Source of the DNA: Chloroflexota bacterium
GTDB lineage: Bacteria > Chloroflexota > Anaerolineae > J036 > Brachytrichaceae
DNA: 64,000 nucleotides
Reading direction: 5' to 3'
NCBI GenBank assembly: GCA_025354985.1
Contig: JANXLU010000007.1
Coordinates: forward strand, 36,653 to 100,652
Part shown: positions 34,230 through 44,500 of the stretch, in pieces
Layout: every line of letters begins with the position of its first letter
How positions within the stretch are numbered: position 1 is the first letter of the stretch
Made by a program: the position numbers and the translations under genes
The notes under the pieces: model-generated
The model's input: the letters and a program-made list of their open reading frames with translations, nothing else
Told to the model about the DNA's origin: nothing
Databases searched by the model: none

Positions 34230-36389
34230 ATGGCACTTGACGAACCGATTCTTGACGACCTGCGCTTTCAGCGCGACTTGGTGGACGAGGCGCGCAAGCG
34301 AATCGTGCGCTATTCACCCGAGTGGACGGACTATAACGTTTCGGATCCTGGAATCACGCTACTTGAACTCTTTGCTTGGATGACCGAGCTGACAACATAC
34401 CGTCTGAATCGTGTTCCGGAAAAAAACTATATTCGATTTCTTGATTTGCTTGGTCTACAACTATTGCCGGCAAGCCCGGCTCGTTGTGAGCTGACATTTC
34501 GCTTGTCAACGCCCCTGCCGATTGAACCGGATAATCCAATTACTGCTATTGTTCCCGAGGGTATTGAAGTTGCCAGCTTGCCAACGGCGCAGGGTGACGA
34601 GGTAATCTTCACTACCGATACCCGCCTGGAAATTGCGGGGCCCAAGCTTACCCAACTTAGGCGGGCGGATGAGGTCACTAAAAATTATGTTCCGAGACTG
34701 GGGATAGAGCCCTTTTACGCCTTTGATCGCGCCCGTCCACAGCCTGGCGACACGTTCTATATTGGGTTTGACGAGCATCAGCCGATTGGCGGATACATAC
34801 TAAGGTTGTCGTTTGAGGCGGACGAAACTCAGGCTCCAGGGATCCGGCGGGATGATCCTCCGTGGGTTTGGGAGTGTTCCATTGGCAATGGTCAATGGCA
34901 GGAAATTGCACCGAGCACGCGTCGAGATGAGCGTGATACCACCGGAGGGCTGAATAACGCCTATGGTGAGATCGTGTTTTACCTCCCGCTTGAGGCGCGG
35001 GTCGATCAAGTTCATGGACGAAGCGCGTTTTGGTTGCGCTGCCGAATCGAACAACGGCGTCCGGAACACCAGGGCATGTTTGCTCAAGCGCCTCGTGTTC
35101 GGGCGCTGGCGGCGCACTCGCTTGGCGGAACCGTGCGCGCTACGCATGCGACCATTATTACGCTCGAAGAACTCGGCGAAAGCACTGGAGACCCGGGACA
35201 ATCTTTCAAGTTAAACTATTCACCGGTCTTAACGTTGCGTCAGGGCGAAACCGTTGAGGTTGAGGAGATTGTTGACGGCGAAACGGTTTTTGTAGCATGG
35301 GATCGCGTGGATGACTTTAGCCTAAGCAGCGCGCATGATCGCCACTTCAAGATTGACTACTCCACGGGCGAAATAATGTTTGGCCCAACAATTCGTCAAC
35401 CCAACGGTGATCTCAAACAGTATGGCAGGTTGCCGGAATCCGGCAGAATGATGCGGATAACCAAGTATCGGACTGGTGGCGGAGTGGCGGGAAACCTGCC
35501 GCCACAAAAGCTCCAGGTTATGCGATCTGCAGTTCCATATATCGACTCAGTTACAAATTATCGGCGGGCGGAGGGTGGCCGTGATCAAGAGACCGTCGAG
35601 GAGGCCAAGATGCGGGCGCGCAAGGAAATTCGCGCTCAACATCGTGCTGTAACAAATGACGACTATGAATATCTTGCGAAAGGTACCACACGTGGCGTTG
35701 CCCGCGCCAAGTGCGTGAGCCCGAGCGAGGGGTCGAACTTGCCTCCAGGTACTGTCGACCTTCTGGTGGTGCCTGCAGTTTTTGACTCGATCCGCGTCGG
35801 AGACCTTAGCAGGCTCGCGTTGACAACCGCACTTGGATCGCAGGTTGAAGCCGGATTGGATGAACGACGGTTGCTAACCGCGACGCTTCGCGTGCGCGAG
35901 CCCGGATACATCGGGGTAAAGGTATTTGCCGACATAGTTCCAAGTCCCTATTCAAACCACGAGCTGGTTAAAGCGCGTGTGCTGGAGACGCTAACCCAGT
36001 TTATTACGCCGCTATCCCTTTCCAAATCACCCGTGCTGGCGACCGATGATCAATCTGAGGAATTGGGTGGTGAACAGGTTTCGTTCGAAGCGCCAAAGGT
36101 TACGCTTCCAAATGATTTGGTCACTGAAAATTGGGAAGGATGGGAATTTGGCCGTGATCTATACCTTGCCGAACTTTATGCATTAATTCAGCAAGTTCCG
36201 GGCGTGCGTCATGTTCGAGATGTTCGGGTTAATACGCGCCCGGTTGTCCCGGTTAGGGAGGGCCCGCAACCGGATGGTACCGAGGCACGCGTACCGCAGC
36301 TTACGGCCGTTGTGGGCAGGCTTCTGCCTGTGCCAGACGATCATTTGCTGTGTTCGTTGGGTCATACAGTCACTGTGGTTGAGATTTAG
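34230..36389 (+). CDS. Baseplate J-like protein (Pvc11-like)
   Basis: 719-aa baseplate wedge component. The N-terminus (RYSPEWTDYNVSDPGITLLE, LFAWMTELTTYRLNRVPEKN) is the conserved start of eCIS baseplate J proteins. The middle has beta-rich domains, and near 450 the J core appears (YRRAEGGRDQETVEEAKMRA, YEYLAKGTTRGVARAKC). It would form the wedge with the tail protein I encoded next, which starts 4 bp downstream. No frameshift or gap is seen. Confidence 0.94.
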   Translation: MALDEPILDDLRFQRDLVDEARKRIVRYSPEWTDYNVSDPGITLLELFAWMTELTTYRLNRVPEKNYIRFLDLLGLQLLPASPARCELTFRLSTPLPIEPDNPITAIVPEGIEVASLPTAQGDEVIFTTDTRLEIAGPKLTQLRRADEVTKNYVPRLGIEPFYAFDRARPQPGDTFYIGFDEHQPIGGYILRLSFEADETQAPGIRRDDPPWVWECSIGNGQWQEIAPSTRRDERDTTGGLNNAYGEIVFYLPLEARVDQVHGRSAFWLRCRIEQRRPEHQGMFAQAPRVRALAAHSLGGTVRATHATIITLEELGESTGDPGQSFKLNYSPVLTLRQGETVEVEEIVDGETVFVAWDRVDDFSLSSAHDRHFKIDYSTGEIMFGPTIRQPNGDLKQYGRLPESGRMMRITKYRTGGGVAGNLPPQKLQVMRSAVPYIDSVTNYRRAEGGRDQETVEEAKMRARKEIRAQHRAVTNDDYEYLAKGTTRGVARAKCVSPSEGSNLPPGTVDLLVVPAVFDSIRVGDLSRLALTTALGSQVEAGLDERRLLTATLRVREPGYIGVKVFADIVPSPYSNHELVKARVLETLTQFITPLSLSKSPVLATDDQSEELGGEQVSFEAPKVTLPNDLVTENWEGWEFGRDLYLAELYALIQQVPGVRHVRDVRVNTRPVVPVREGPQPDGTEARVPQLTAVVGRLLPVPDDHLLCSLGHTVTVVEI

Positions 36390-36393
36390 CCCG

Positions 36394-37332
36394 ATGTCTA
36401 CGGATCCACTGTCCCTGTCACATGTATCGCAGCCGGCTTGGTGCTATCCCGGTGAACCAATTACGTTCCAAACAAGGATCGTGGCGGCCAGGGCTGTTCG
36501 AGACGTGAAATTGCGTTTGGCCGTAGATTCAATAGTATCCATATACGATTTCGAAGCGTCGAGCGGCAGCGCGTCGGAACTTACGGAAAATAATCGTGTG
36601 CTTAGGGATGCATCAGAACAATGGGTCGAATGGCACGCTGATGCATTGGACGCAGGCAGCTATTTGTTTAAAGTGTCCGCTCGGGCCGATCATTTTGAAT
36701 TTATTGGAAATGAGGACTGGCGGGATGGCATGTCACAGGCACGGCTGGAATATGCCGGTAATCGTCAGTTGGCCGTGACACAGATTCGCATAAAGCGGCG
36801 CGCTGCCTATTTGAAGTATCTTCCCGGTCTATACCGGGATGACGAAGTCATGGGCAAACTCCTTATGCTGTGCGAAAGTATGTGGCGCCCAATTGATCAG
36901 CAAATCGAGACAATTTATAACTATTTTGATCCGCGCATAATGCCCGCCGGGCTCCTTCCCTGGATGGGTGGTTGGATTGACGTGGTGTTTGACAATCATT
37001 GGCCCGAAGAAAAGCGCCGAAAGCTTCTCACGCGCGCGGTTTGGCTTTTCCGCCGTCGGGGGACACGGCGGGGGCTTGCCGAGTTTCTCAGGCTGTATAC
37101 AGGATTGCCAGTGGAGATTGTTGAGCATCGCGCAAACAATATGCGCGTTGGCGCGGGCGCAAGACTGGGCAAGGCGGTTGCGCTGGGCCATAAAAACATT
37201 CCCTTTACATTTTCGGTGCGTATAGGTCGGCCACCGGAACAGGAAAATACCCTTGAATATCGAGACCGACTGGTCAAAATCATCAACCAGGAAAAACCTG
37301 CGCACACGCGCTATGAACTCATCATTGAATAA
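36394..37332 (+). CDS. Tail protein I-type baseplate component with N-terminal Ig-like domain (Pvc12-like)
   Basis: 312 aa. Residues 1 to about 125 form a beta-sandwich (WCYPGEPITFQTRIVAARAV, DAGSYLFKVSARADHFEF). From about 135 comes the gpI-like baseplate domain (YLKYLPGLYRDDEVMGKLLM, LPWMGGWIDVVFDNHWPEEK, RRRGTRRGLAEFLRLYTGLP). The frame is open to 36211 inside the J gene; MSTDPLSLSHV at 36394 is the sensible start. The extra N-terminal domain is not part of the minimal family and may contact a neighbour or surface protein. Confidence 0.9.
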   Translation: MSTDPLSLSHVSQPAWCYPGEPITFQTRIVAARAVRDVKLRLAVDSIVSIYDFEASSGSASELTENNRVLRDASEQWVEWHADALDAGSYLFKVSARADHFEFIGNEDWRDGMSQARLEYAGNRQLAVTQIRIKRRAAYLKYLPGLYRDDEVMGKLLMLCESMWRPIDQQIETIYNYFDPRIMPAGLLPWMGGWIDVVFDNHWPEEKRRKLLTRAVWLFRRRGTRRGLAEFLRLYTGLPVEIVEHRANNMRVGAGARLGKAVALGHKNIPFTFSVRIGRPPEQENTLEYRDRLVKIINQEKPAHTRYELIIE

Positions 37333-37335
37333 CGC

Positions 37336-38496
37336 ATGGCAACAAAAAGCGATTTCCTAACGACTGTCTCGATGGGCCGGGTAAAGCCAACGGACGGTAT
37401 GGCTGTCACGGCGGATGTCTGGGAGCGGGCCCACTCGTATCACCTTCAGCGCGCCCGGTTGCATGCCTTGGCGTCCCATGGCTCGGGTATTGTCGCTGGT
37501 CTGGAAGTACAGCCAAGTGATCCAGCTGACAGCTCGGTTTACGTCTTGCCCGGCTATGCTATTGATTATTTGGGGCGAGAAATCATTGTGGCGCAGCCGG
37601 TTTCGTTTGATCTGGGAACTGCAGTCGGAAACCTTAAATTGGTCCTCAGTTATGGCGAAGGTGAACCCAAGCCCGAACCCGTGAACGGACGAGTCGAAGA
37701 AGGGGCGCCTTATATCGTCCAGGAGGCATTCACGATCGAGGTGATTAACATGGATCAACCGTCGACAGGGCTTGTGTTGGCAACAATTAATCGAACGGCG
37801 AAATCCGAACCTGTTATCGGCACGGACGATGGGCAGCAACCTGGGTCAAATTCGCTTGACTGCAGAATGGTTCGTCGTATTGGTGCGGCCAAAGTTCGAC
37901 GGGTGCGCGTGGCGGTTGTGGCCATAGGACCTGATGCACCGCAAGATGCGGGCGATGGCATGGTCAGGCTCGCAAAAATTTGCAATGGGCACTGGCCGGG
38001 TATTTCTGTGACCGTGGATTCTCACAAAAATCTGGATACCACCCTAACCGGCTATTCCATGATTTATTTAATTGGGCATGGGGATTTTGGACTCAGTAGC
38101 GAAGCGATGACCGCTATTTACAATGCTTTGCAAGCCGGTGTAACCGTTGTACTGGATCGATCGGTTCGCGTTGCAGATTACGAAGCTGCCGGAAAAACCT
38201 TTGATGAAATGCTGCAGGCACTCGGTGTTGAACTCGCCCAGGTGCCCACTAGTCACGAATTGTTCTCAATCCCAAATTTGTTTGCCGAAGTAGCCCGAGG
38301 CTACGACGGCACGCAGGCCGCGACTGCCCGTGTTGGCGATGGAAGGGTGATAGCTTTTGATGCGGACTATGATGCCATTTGGCGTGGACTCAGTCGACAG
38401 CAGGCCGTCCCAAGGGAGCATTTGCGCTCGGCACATGAGTGGGGTGAAAATCTGATCCACTATGTCGCTGGACGGAAGGCGGAATGGGAGTTATGA
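37336..38496 (+). CDS. Baseplate-associated protein with C-terminal DUF4159/GATase-like domain
   Basis: 386 aa. The N-terminal 190 residues have the pattern of phage/eCIS baseplate or fibre-base proteins (GMAVTADVWERAHSYHLQRA, LASHGSGIVAGLEV, PGYAIDYLGREIIV). The C-terminal 190 residues resemble the DUF4159, amidotransferase-like Rossmann fold (YSMIYLIGHGDFGLSSEAMT, GVTVVLDRSVRVADYEAAGK) with no evident catalytic Cys triad. It starts 3 bp after the tail protein I gene and is the last clear particle component. It may replace the missing tail-fibre (Pvc13) attachment protein. Confidence 0.8.
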   Translation: MATKSDFLTTVSMGRVKPTDGMAVTADVWERAHSYHLQRARLHALASHGSGIVAGLEVQPSDPADSSVYVLPGYAIDYLGREIIVAQPVSFDLGTAVGNLKLVLSYGEGEPKPEPVNGRVEEGAPYIVQEAFTIEVINMDQPSTGLVLATINRTAKSEPVIGTDDGQQPGSNSLDCRMVRRIGAAKVRRVRVAVVAIGPDAPQDAGDGMVRLAKICNGHWPGISVTVDSHKNLDTTLTGYSMIYLIGHGDFGLSSEAMTAIYNALQAGVTVVLDRSVRVADYEAAGKTFDEMLQALGVELAQVPTSHELFSIPNLFAEVARGYDGTQAATARVGDGRVIAFDADYDAIWRGLSRQQAVPREHLRSAHEWGENLIHYVAGRKAEWEL

Positions 38497-39338
38497 AGCA
38501 AATATGGGTTAGTGATCGGGACGGCTGGCTTCGCGCATTCCCGCTCGGCAGAACTTTGATTCACATTGGCAGCGATGATCGTTGCGATATTGTGTTGAAT
38601 GCTCAGCGTGGAGGCGGAGTTAGTGGACGCCACATCCAACTGGTTCTCCCTGGAAACGGTAAGCCCGGCAAATTGATTAATCTGGGCGATTCGGAAGTGC
38701 GTGTTGGTAAGGATCAAACGAACCTGAAATCAATTGTGCCTCGTGCTTCAAGCGAACTTGTCGAAGGACAAGTTTTACGAATCGGTGACTTTACGCTCTG
38801 GTTTGATGACAAGCTGCCGGGTTTACCCGTGTCGAGTGATCCAATCGTCGCTCTCCCGGCACCACAGGTTTGGCCCGCTCTCGCGGCGCCACAGACCGCG
38901 ACGCCGATGCCTGGTGTCATGGTTGGCACAGCAACTGCGCTGCTGCAACCTGCTGCCACCATAGTCCCAGTAGCGCCGGCCGCGATCGCAACTCGCATTA
39001 GCCTGCCAAATCGAAATCTTTCGATTGATCGACCTCTTGAGGGTGCCCTTGTCGTAAGAAATGCGGGCAGCAAGACCGGTGCGCAGTTTCGGATTGAGCT
39101 AAGTGGTCTGCAGCCGCAGTGTTATGAGCTCGGTGCAGGTCCGGTTCTGTTTCCCAACGCCGAACGTGAAGTGCCTCTGCGAATACTGCACCCTGGGACA
39201 AACCTCCTTATGGCCGGTCCACGGCAGTTTACGGTTCGGGTAACGTCCCCACTTGCATATCCGGGTGAGGTCGCCAGCATAACCCATGTTTTGCAAGTTG
39301 ATCCCGTATATCGACACCGGGTTGAGGTGAAATCATGA
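38484..39338 (+). CDS. FHA-domain protein at the end of the eCIS block
   Basis: 284-aa cytoplasmic protein. An FHA domain covers about residues 8-115 (GRTLIHIGSDDRCDIV, GVSGRHIQLVLPG), so it should bind phosphothreonine. An Ala/Pro linker follows, then a beta-sandwich domain (about 170-284; NRNLSIDRPLEGALVVRNAG, GPRQFTVRVTSP). ATG at 38484, with GGAAGG upstream, overlaps the previous gene by 13 bp; ATG at 38493 is possible. Its own stop overlaps the next start (ATGA). The tight coupling ties the FHA protein to the injection system. In type VI secretion an FHA protein is the target of a kinase that triggers firing; a parallel role here is inference. Confidence 0.86.
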   Translation: MGVMKQIWVSDRDGWLRAFPLGRTLIHIGSDDRCDIVLNAQRGGGVSGRHIQLVLPGNGKPGKLINLGDSEVRVGKDQTNLKSIVPRASSELVEGQVLRIGDFTLWFDDKLPGLPVSSDPIVALPAPQVWPALAAPQTATPMPGVMVGTATALLQPAATIVPVAPAAIATRISLPNRNLSIDRPLEGALVVRNAGSKTGAQFRIELSGLQPQCYELGAGPVLFPNAEREVPLRILHPGTNLLMAGPRQFTVRVTSPLAYPGEVASITHVLQVDPVYRHRVEVKS

Positions 39339-41485
39339 GACGCTCAGCGCCTCGCGCCATTTCTCTTGTGACGGTAGTGATCGCATGGGTAATTTCTGGA
39401 ACAAGCGTTGTTGGCCAGTCCAGAGTGGGCGCCATTGCAATCACTCGAGTAGATGGATCTGGTTTTCCGCAAGTAGTGGCCGGAATCAACGTAAGTGACG
39501 CCACCGGACTTCCCATCGCCGGTCTAGGCGCCAGCGATTTCACTATAACGGAGGATGGCAGGCCAGTATCTGGCGCAAAGGTTGAAGGGGAGACGGCACT
39601 TGTTTCCATTGTGTATGCGCTGGACGTGGCCACGGATCGCCCCTCGCTGAACACAATCTCGAATGCTTTAAAGGCACAATCACTATTGGTTGGGGGGAAA
39701 GACAAGCTTGGACTCGTGACGTATGGTGAAAAAGCAGCGGTGGCGCTGGAACCAACTGACAACAAGGCGGTGTTTGAACGCGAAGTGAACGCGGCACCCG
39801 TTGGAGGGCAGTTCACCGCCTTTAACGATGGATTACTCCTATCCATAAAGACCGCAGCAGCACAGAGAGATGCGAATGTAGGCATTATTGCGATTACAGA
39901 CAGCGGGGACAATGCGCCGGCAGGCGCTTCGATAGCGGATATTACTACGGCCGCCAGGAACGCGCATGTGCCGATTTATGTAATTGGATATGGAAACAAG
40001 CCCAAGCCCGCGGCGTTGCTTGATCTGGCCCAACAGACGGGCGGGCAATACTTTAATCAGAACACCGCCGACGATGTTGCACGAGTGCTCGCTTTAATTG
40101 CCCCCGGTCTAAGGCAGTCCTATCGGCTGACGTTTCGCTCTCAGCTTCAGGCCGATTCCGCACCTCATAAGCTGGTAGTTTCAACCAACGGTGCTTCGAC
40201 AGAGGGTGCATTTGTTGCCGTGCCCGGAAAATTGTCGGTGACCCTGCCTCGAATGAGCGATGGCATTCGCCTTTCGAATGGCGTCACTTTGGTGCCACAA
40301 ATCACCAGTCCGGCTCCGATCAGTAAGGTGATATATACCTTGGATGGGCAGCAAATAGGTGAATCATCCCTTCCACCGTACGCTTTTGATTGGAATGCCC
40401 AGTCGGTGCCAGCAGGGGAACACACGTTGGTCGCCAGCGTTCTAGATACGGCGGGAAATAAAGGCGAAACAAAGGTCCGCGTAGTCACGGAAGCCATCCG
40501 CGTGGTTGCGACGGCACCACCCATAGTTGTCACTTCAGCACCTGTGATTGTGCAAGTGCCAGCTACGCCATCCATGGTCTGGCTGAACACTTTGCTGCGA
40601 ATATTGAGTGCCATTGTCGTCGCGGTAATGAGCGGTTCTGCGATATTTGCCCTTGTGCGCTGGTGGCGGGGCGGCTTGCGAAAAGAATACAAGCTTGAAT
40701 TCGTTAATACGGGCAACGTGGATAGCCACTATGATCTTTGGGGCAGCGATTCGCAAGATACGATCCACTTTAGATTTCTCGTAAATAGTGAGTTAATAGG
40801 CGAGACCGGTGCGAAAAAGGTTTCGAAGAAGGTTCAGGCGGGGGACGCTGCGTCGTCGCTCAAAAACGCCGGCCAGAAAGCTTCGCAAGTGGGTTCAACA
40901 GCTGGGCAGGTTATTGGCACCGTTGGAGCGATCAGTTCATTTATTGGACGCGCAGCGAAGTTTCTGCCTCCCGCAATTGGCAAACCCATAATTGACTTGA
41001 CAAGGGGAATTTCTACCGCACGATACGCCGCTTATGATGCCACTATGGCGCCAAGACGAATAGCTCAACAGTTGGCTGTCCCCACGTTGATTTCATCAAA
41101 TGTGCCAAAACTTAGTATTGCTGGCGTAGGAGGTGGCGGTTCAGCCGGTAATAGCGCTACTCAAACCGCCCAAGCCACTGAAACCATGTCATCCACCGAT
41201 TCCCAGTGGCCTGTAACGCCCGGCGTAGCTGCGGGTGCAAGGTTGTTAGTGACGGTTGTAGCTGAACCCAAGTCTTGGTTTGGCCTTACGCCCGGAAAGC
41301 TGGAGTTAAAATCCCGGTCGCACGAGGCTTCGGCCATGGGTGACGCCAGCACACTCCAGACACAAGCCCTTTCATTTGGAGGCGCCGACACGATTCTGCT
41401 GAGGCTGCTTCCGCCTGCTGCGATTGTCTTGGTGTCAGCGGCGGCTCTATTTGCTGTGACGTGGCTTTTGCGGGGGGCGCTTTAG
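39335..41485 (+). CDS. Membrane protein with vWA domain, Ig-like domain and cytoplasmic region
   Basis: 716 aa. A signal sequence (about 8-28), a vWA domain (about 85-255), a Big_7-type Ig domain (about 300-385; ITSPAPISKVIYTLDGQQIG), a membrane helix near 415-440 (LNTLLRILSAIVVAVMSGSA), a long Ala/Gly/Ser-rich region presumably in the cytoplasm, and a second helix at the very end (AAIVLVSAAALFAVTWLL). The vWA metal site reads ALDVATD instead of DxSxS, so metal binding is probably lost. It begins inside the FHA gene stop (ATGA) and is followed by another FHA/Ig membrane protein. Confidence 0.82.
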   Translation: MRRSAPRAISLVTVVIAWVISGTSVVGQSRVGAIAITRVDGSGFPQVVAGINVSDATGLPIAGLGASDFTITEDGRPVSGAKVEGETALVSIVYALDVATDRPSLNTISNALKAQSLLVGGKDKLGLVTYGEKAAVALEPTDNKAVFEREVNAAPVGGQFTAFNDGLLLSIKTAAAQRDANVGIIAITDSGDNAPAGASIADITTAARNAHVPIYVIGYGNKPKPAALLDLAQQTGGQYFNQNTADDVARVLALIAPGLRQSYRLTFRSQLQADSAPHKLVVSTNGASTEGAFVAVPGKLSVTLPRMSDGIRLSNGVTLVPQITSPAPISKVIYTLDGQQIGESSLPPYAFDWNAQSVPAGEHTLVASVLDTAGNKGETKVRVVTEAIRVVATAPPIVVTSAPVIVQVPATPSMVWLNTLLRILSAIVVAVMSGSAIFALVRWWRGGLRKEYKLEFVNTGNVDSHYDLWGSDSQDTIHFRFLVNSELIGETGAKKVSKKVQAGDAASSLKNAGQKASQVGSTAGQVIGTVGAISSFIGRAAKFLPPAIGKPIIDLTRGISTARYAAYDATMAPRRIAQQLAVPTLISSNVPKLSIAGVGGGGSAGNSATQTAQATETMSSTDSQWPVTPGVAAGARLLVTVVAEPKSWFGLTPGKLELKSRSHEASAMGDASTLQTQALSFGGADTILLRLLPPAAIVLVSAAALFAVTWLLRGAL

Positions 41486-41505
41486 CTTCAATTATTGCAG
41501 GTGCC

Positions 41506-44500
41506 ATGGCCCAAAATAACGCGATTGAGTTAATAAGCCCTGACGGTGAGACAACGTTTGTGGAGTTGGATGCCCGGGGCATAAGCAATATTGGAAGTCA
41601 TTCCGACAATCAGATTGTCGTGCCGGATCCCCGCGTTTCGGAATTTCAAGCCCTTCTAGACCACCGACAAAAACCGTTTCAACTAATTGTCTTTGGTGAG
41701 AGCCCCATTGTTTTGAATGGTGAACAACTGGCTCCAAATGCCAACACGGTGGTTACCGAGTGGGACACGATTGAAATTGCCGGGCACTCTCTACTGTTGA
41801 TGGACGGCGTTCAGCCTCCACTTCCGCCTCGCAATGTGCCTCAGTCAACTATGGGTGGCTTGGCCGCTGCGGCCCCGCTGGCACTTGCAGCGGGAGTATC
41901 AGTCGGTGCCGCACAATTTACACCAGAGGTGGCAGCAGGTGCGGCAACCCCGGGTGTTCCGGTACCCGTTGTTGGATCGCAATCAAAGCCGCTGGGTTTG
42001 GGTAATGCAGTGCGCGACCAATTGGATGACTTTGTCGTTCTGGATGTTCCCGACCGCAGTTTCGACCTATTGGTTGAGCAAACGGCGAACATACCGGTAA
42101 ACATCACGAACGGCGGCAGCCTGGTAGCGGAATTTGTCTTTCAAGTACAAGGCGTTGATCCGTCATGGGTGTTGATTGATCCGCCGACACTCAACCTTAA
42201 GGAGAGTAATCACGGCAGCGTGATGGTGAGCATTACGCCTCCCAGGCACTACACCACGACCTCCGGGCCCATGCATTTCGCCCTGATCGCCTTCTCACCA
42301 AATTATCCTGGTCACCAGGGTGTGAATGGCGTCGTGATAAACATCGCCCCGTTTCACGAATTTGAACTTACAGAGCCCGTTCCGAGACAACAAACAGTAA
42401 CGTGGGGCAACCGCACAGGCGCCCTGGAATTTGCAGTTGCGAACAAAAGCAACACCGAGGCCGTTTTTCGATTCGACGGGCAGGATGACCAGGCTGCCTG
42501 CAATATGGAATTTAAGCCGGAAGGGAATGCCAACCGATCAGCTCGTGCCGTTGAGTTTCCCCTTAAGCCGGGTGTCACCAGCCGAGTGACGGCCTTTATC
42601 ACCCCAACCAAGCGTCAACTTGTCGCGCTGCGACCCCGTGACTACTCCCTAAACTTGACGGGCACGTTGATGGCGTCAGCGCTATCGCCCAGAGGAATGT
42701 TTGCACAGCTGAGCGCCCGCCCGTTGATTGGGCCAGGCATTTTGTTGCTGACCGCAATATTGCTTGCGGTGTTGGTTGGACTGATATTTACACCAAGGGT
42801 ATACGAATTTGACGCGGATCCAAAGGTCGTGGAAGCGGGAAAACCTGCACTATTGCATTGGAGCGCGAAGACATTTTCCGAACTGCGCATTGAACCGGAA
42901 TTGGGTGCAGTGGCGCAATTGGATGGCACGCGCGCTGTGACCCCCAAGGACACTACGATCTATCGAATTAGCGCCGACAATTGGCTTTCGCGACTCGTTC
43001 CATTTATCGCACCCAAACCTCGCGAAGTGCAGGTTGTCGTTTTGCCCAAGCAGCCCTTCATAAGTAAGTTTGTGGCAGACAAAGGTACCCTGCTGACGGG
43101 TGAAAATTTGACCGTGTTCTGGGAAGTACTAAACGCCGATGAGCTTGTGCTAAAAACAAATGGCGCACCAGAGACGATTCCACCAGAACAACGCAACGCC
43201 GGGCTTCGTAAGCTCGCTCCCGAAAACAACACCACATTTGAATTGACTGCCAAAAACTATTATGGTGAGGTTACCGCCAACTTTGGCGTAAAGGTCAATC
43301 CACCGACACCGACACCTATTCCTCCCCCGGTTATTGTGCAGTTTGACGTAAAGCCATCTGTTATCACCGCCGGCCAGGAGATTCAGATTACGTGGGAAGC
43401 GACTGGTGCAGAACGCGTTGAAATCAAACCTCTTGTAGGCGCGGATAACTATCCGCCGAAGGGTTCCGTTGGACAAAAGCCAGATAAGAACACTACTTAT
43501 GTGTTGACTGCCTTTAGCCAAGGCAAGCAGGTGAGTAGACAGGCCGCGGTTTTGGTCGGCCCGGCCCCAACCGCAACACCCGTGCCAATCCCCCCATCAA
43601 TTGAATTTTTTACGGCAAGTTCCCAAGAAGTGGTGATAGGCAGCGCTGCTGCAGCGGATTTGAACCTGGTCTGGTCCGTCAAGGGTGACGTGAAAACAGT
43701 AGATATCAACGCGGGCGATTTGGGTAAGCTAACCGGTTTGGGCAAGAGTGGCTCCATAACAGTGACCCTGGCTAAGACCACGCTATTTGTGCTTACCGCA
43801 ATGGGTGAAAAGGATTCGGCCAGCCAAACAACCAACGTCAAGGCCCTTGAACCAACGCCGACGCCCACACCACCGCCGACAGCAACACCTCCGCCCCCGC
43901 CACCTCAGATAACCAACTTTAGTGCTGCAAACGGGGATAGTCCGGTCCGGACACAGGACATTAGCCAAATTCTCGATCCTGCACTCGCAGCGAATACATT
44001 TAAGTACAGCGTCGCAGCAACCTCCAAGGTCAAAATGTCTTGGTCTTCTGCGTTGGCTGATTCAGCAACGCTGGATGGCGCCAGCGTACCAACTGCCAGT
44101 GATTTCACGTTTATTGCAAAAGTCGACGGTGAAACGCACAAATTGGTTGCCACGGGCGCTGGGGGCAGCGTTAATCGCTTTATTGTTATTTCGCTTCGGC
44201 CAAAGCCCGTTCCGCCGGTTCCTACTGGATTTACCGGAACGTTTACACCACCGGGTTCAAAGACGCCTCCAATAGTGCTCTCCTGGAACTACTCACAGAC
44301 GTCGCGCGATCAAATAATCGGATTTCGCATTTACCGGGCCCTTACCATTGGCGGGGCCTTTACAAGACTGATCGACGAAAATACACTTGGCACGGCGGCC
44401 TCAACGTTTTCTGATATGGCCGCTGCTCCAACGTGCGGGCGCACGTATTACATAGTCGCGGTTTACACCAAGAGCGACGCCACAATTGCTGAAACGTCCT

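Noticed and set aside
18324..38496. Prophage or type VI secretion system
   Set aside because: No integrase, terminase, portal, capsid, lysis genes or TssJ/L/M/K; AAA+ ATPase, DUF4255 and LysM hub order is that of an eCIS.
41461..41505. Possible second frameshift at the G-run (41472-41477) joining the vWA and FHA/Ig membrane genes
   Set aside because: The run is not in X XXY YYZ phase for the vWA frame, and an ATG lies just downstream at the FHA-like domain start.
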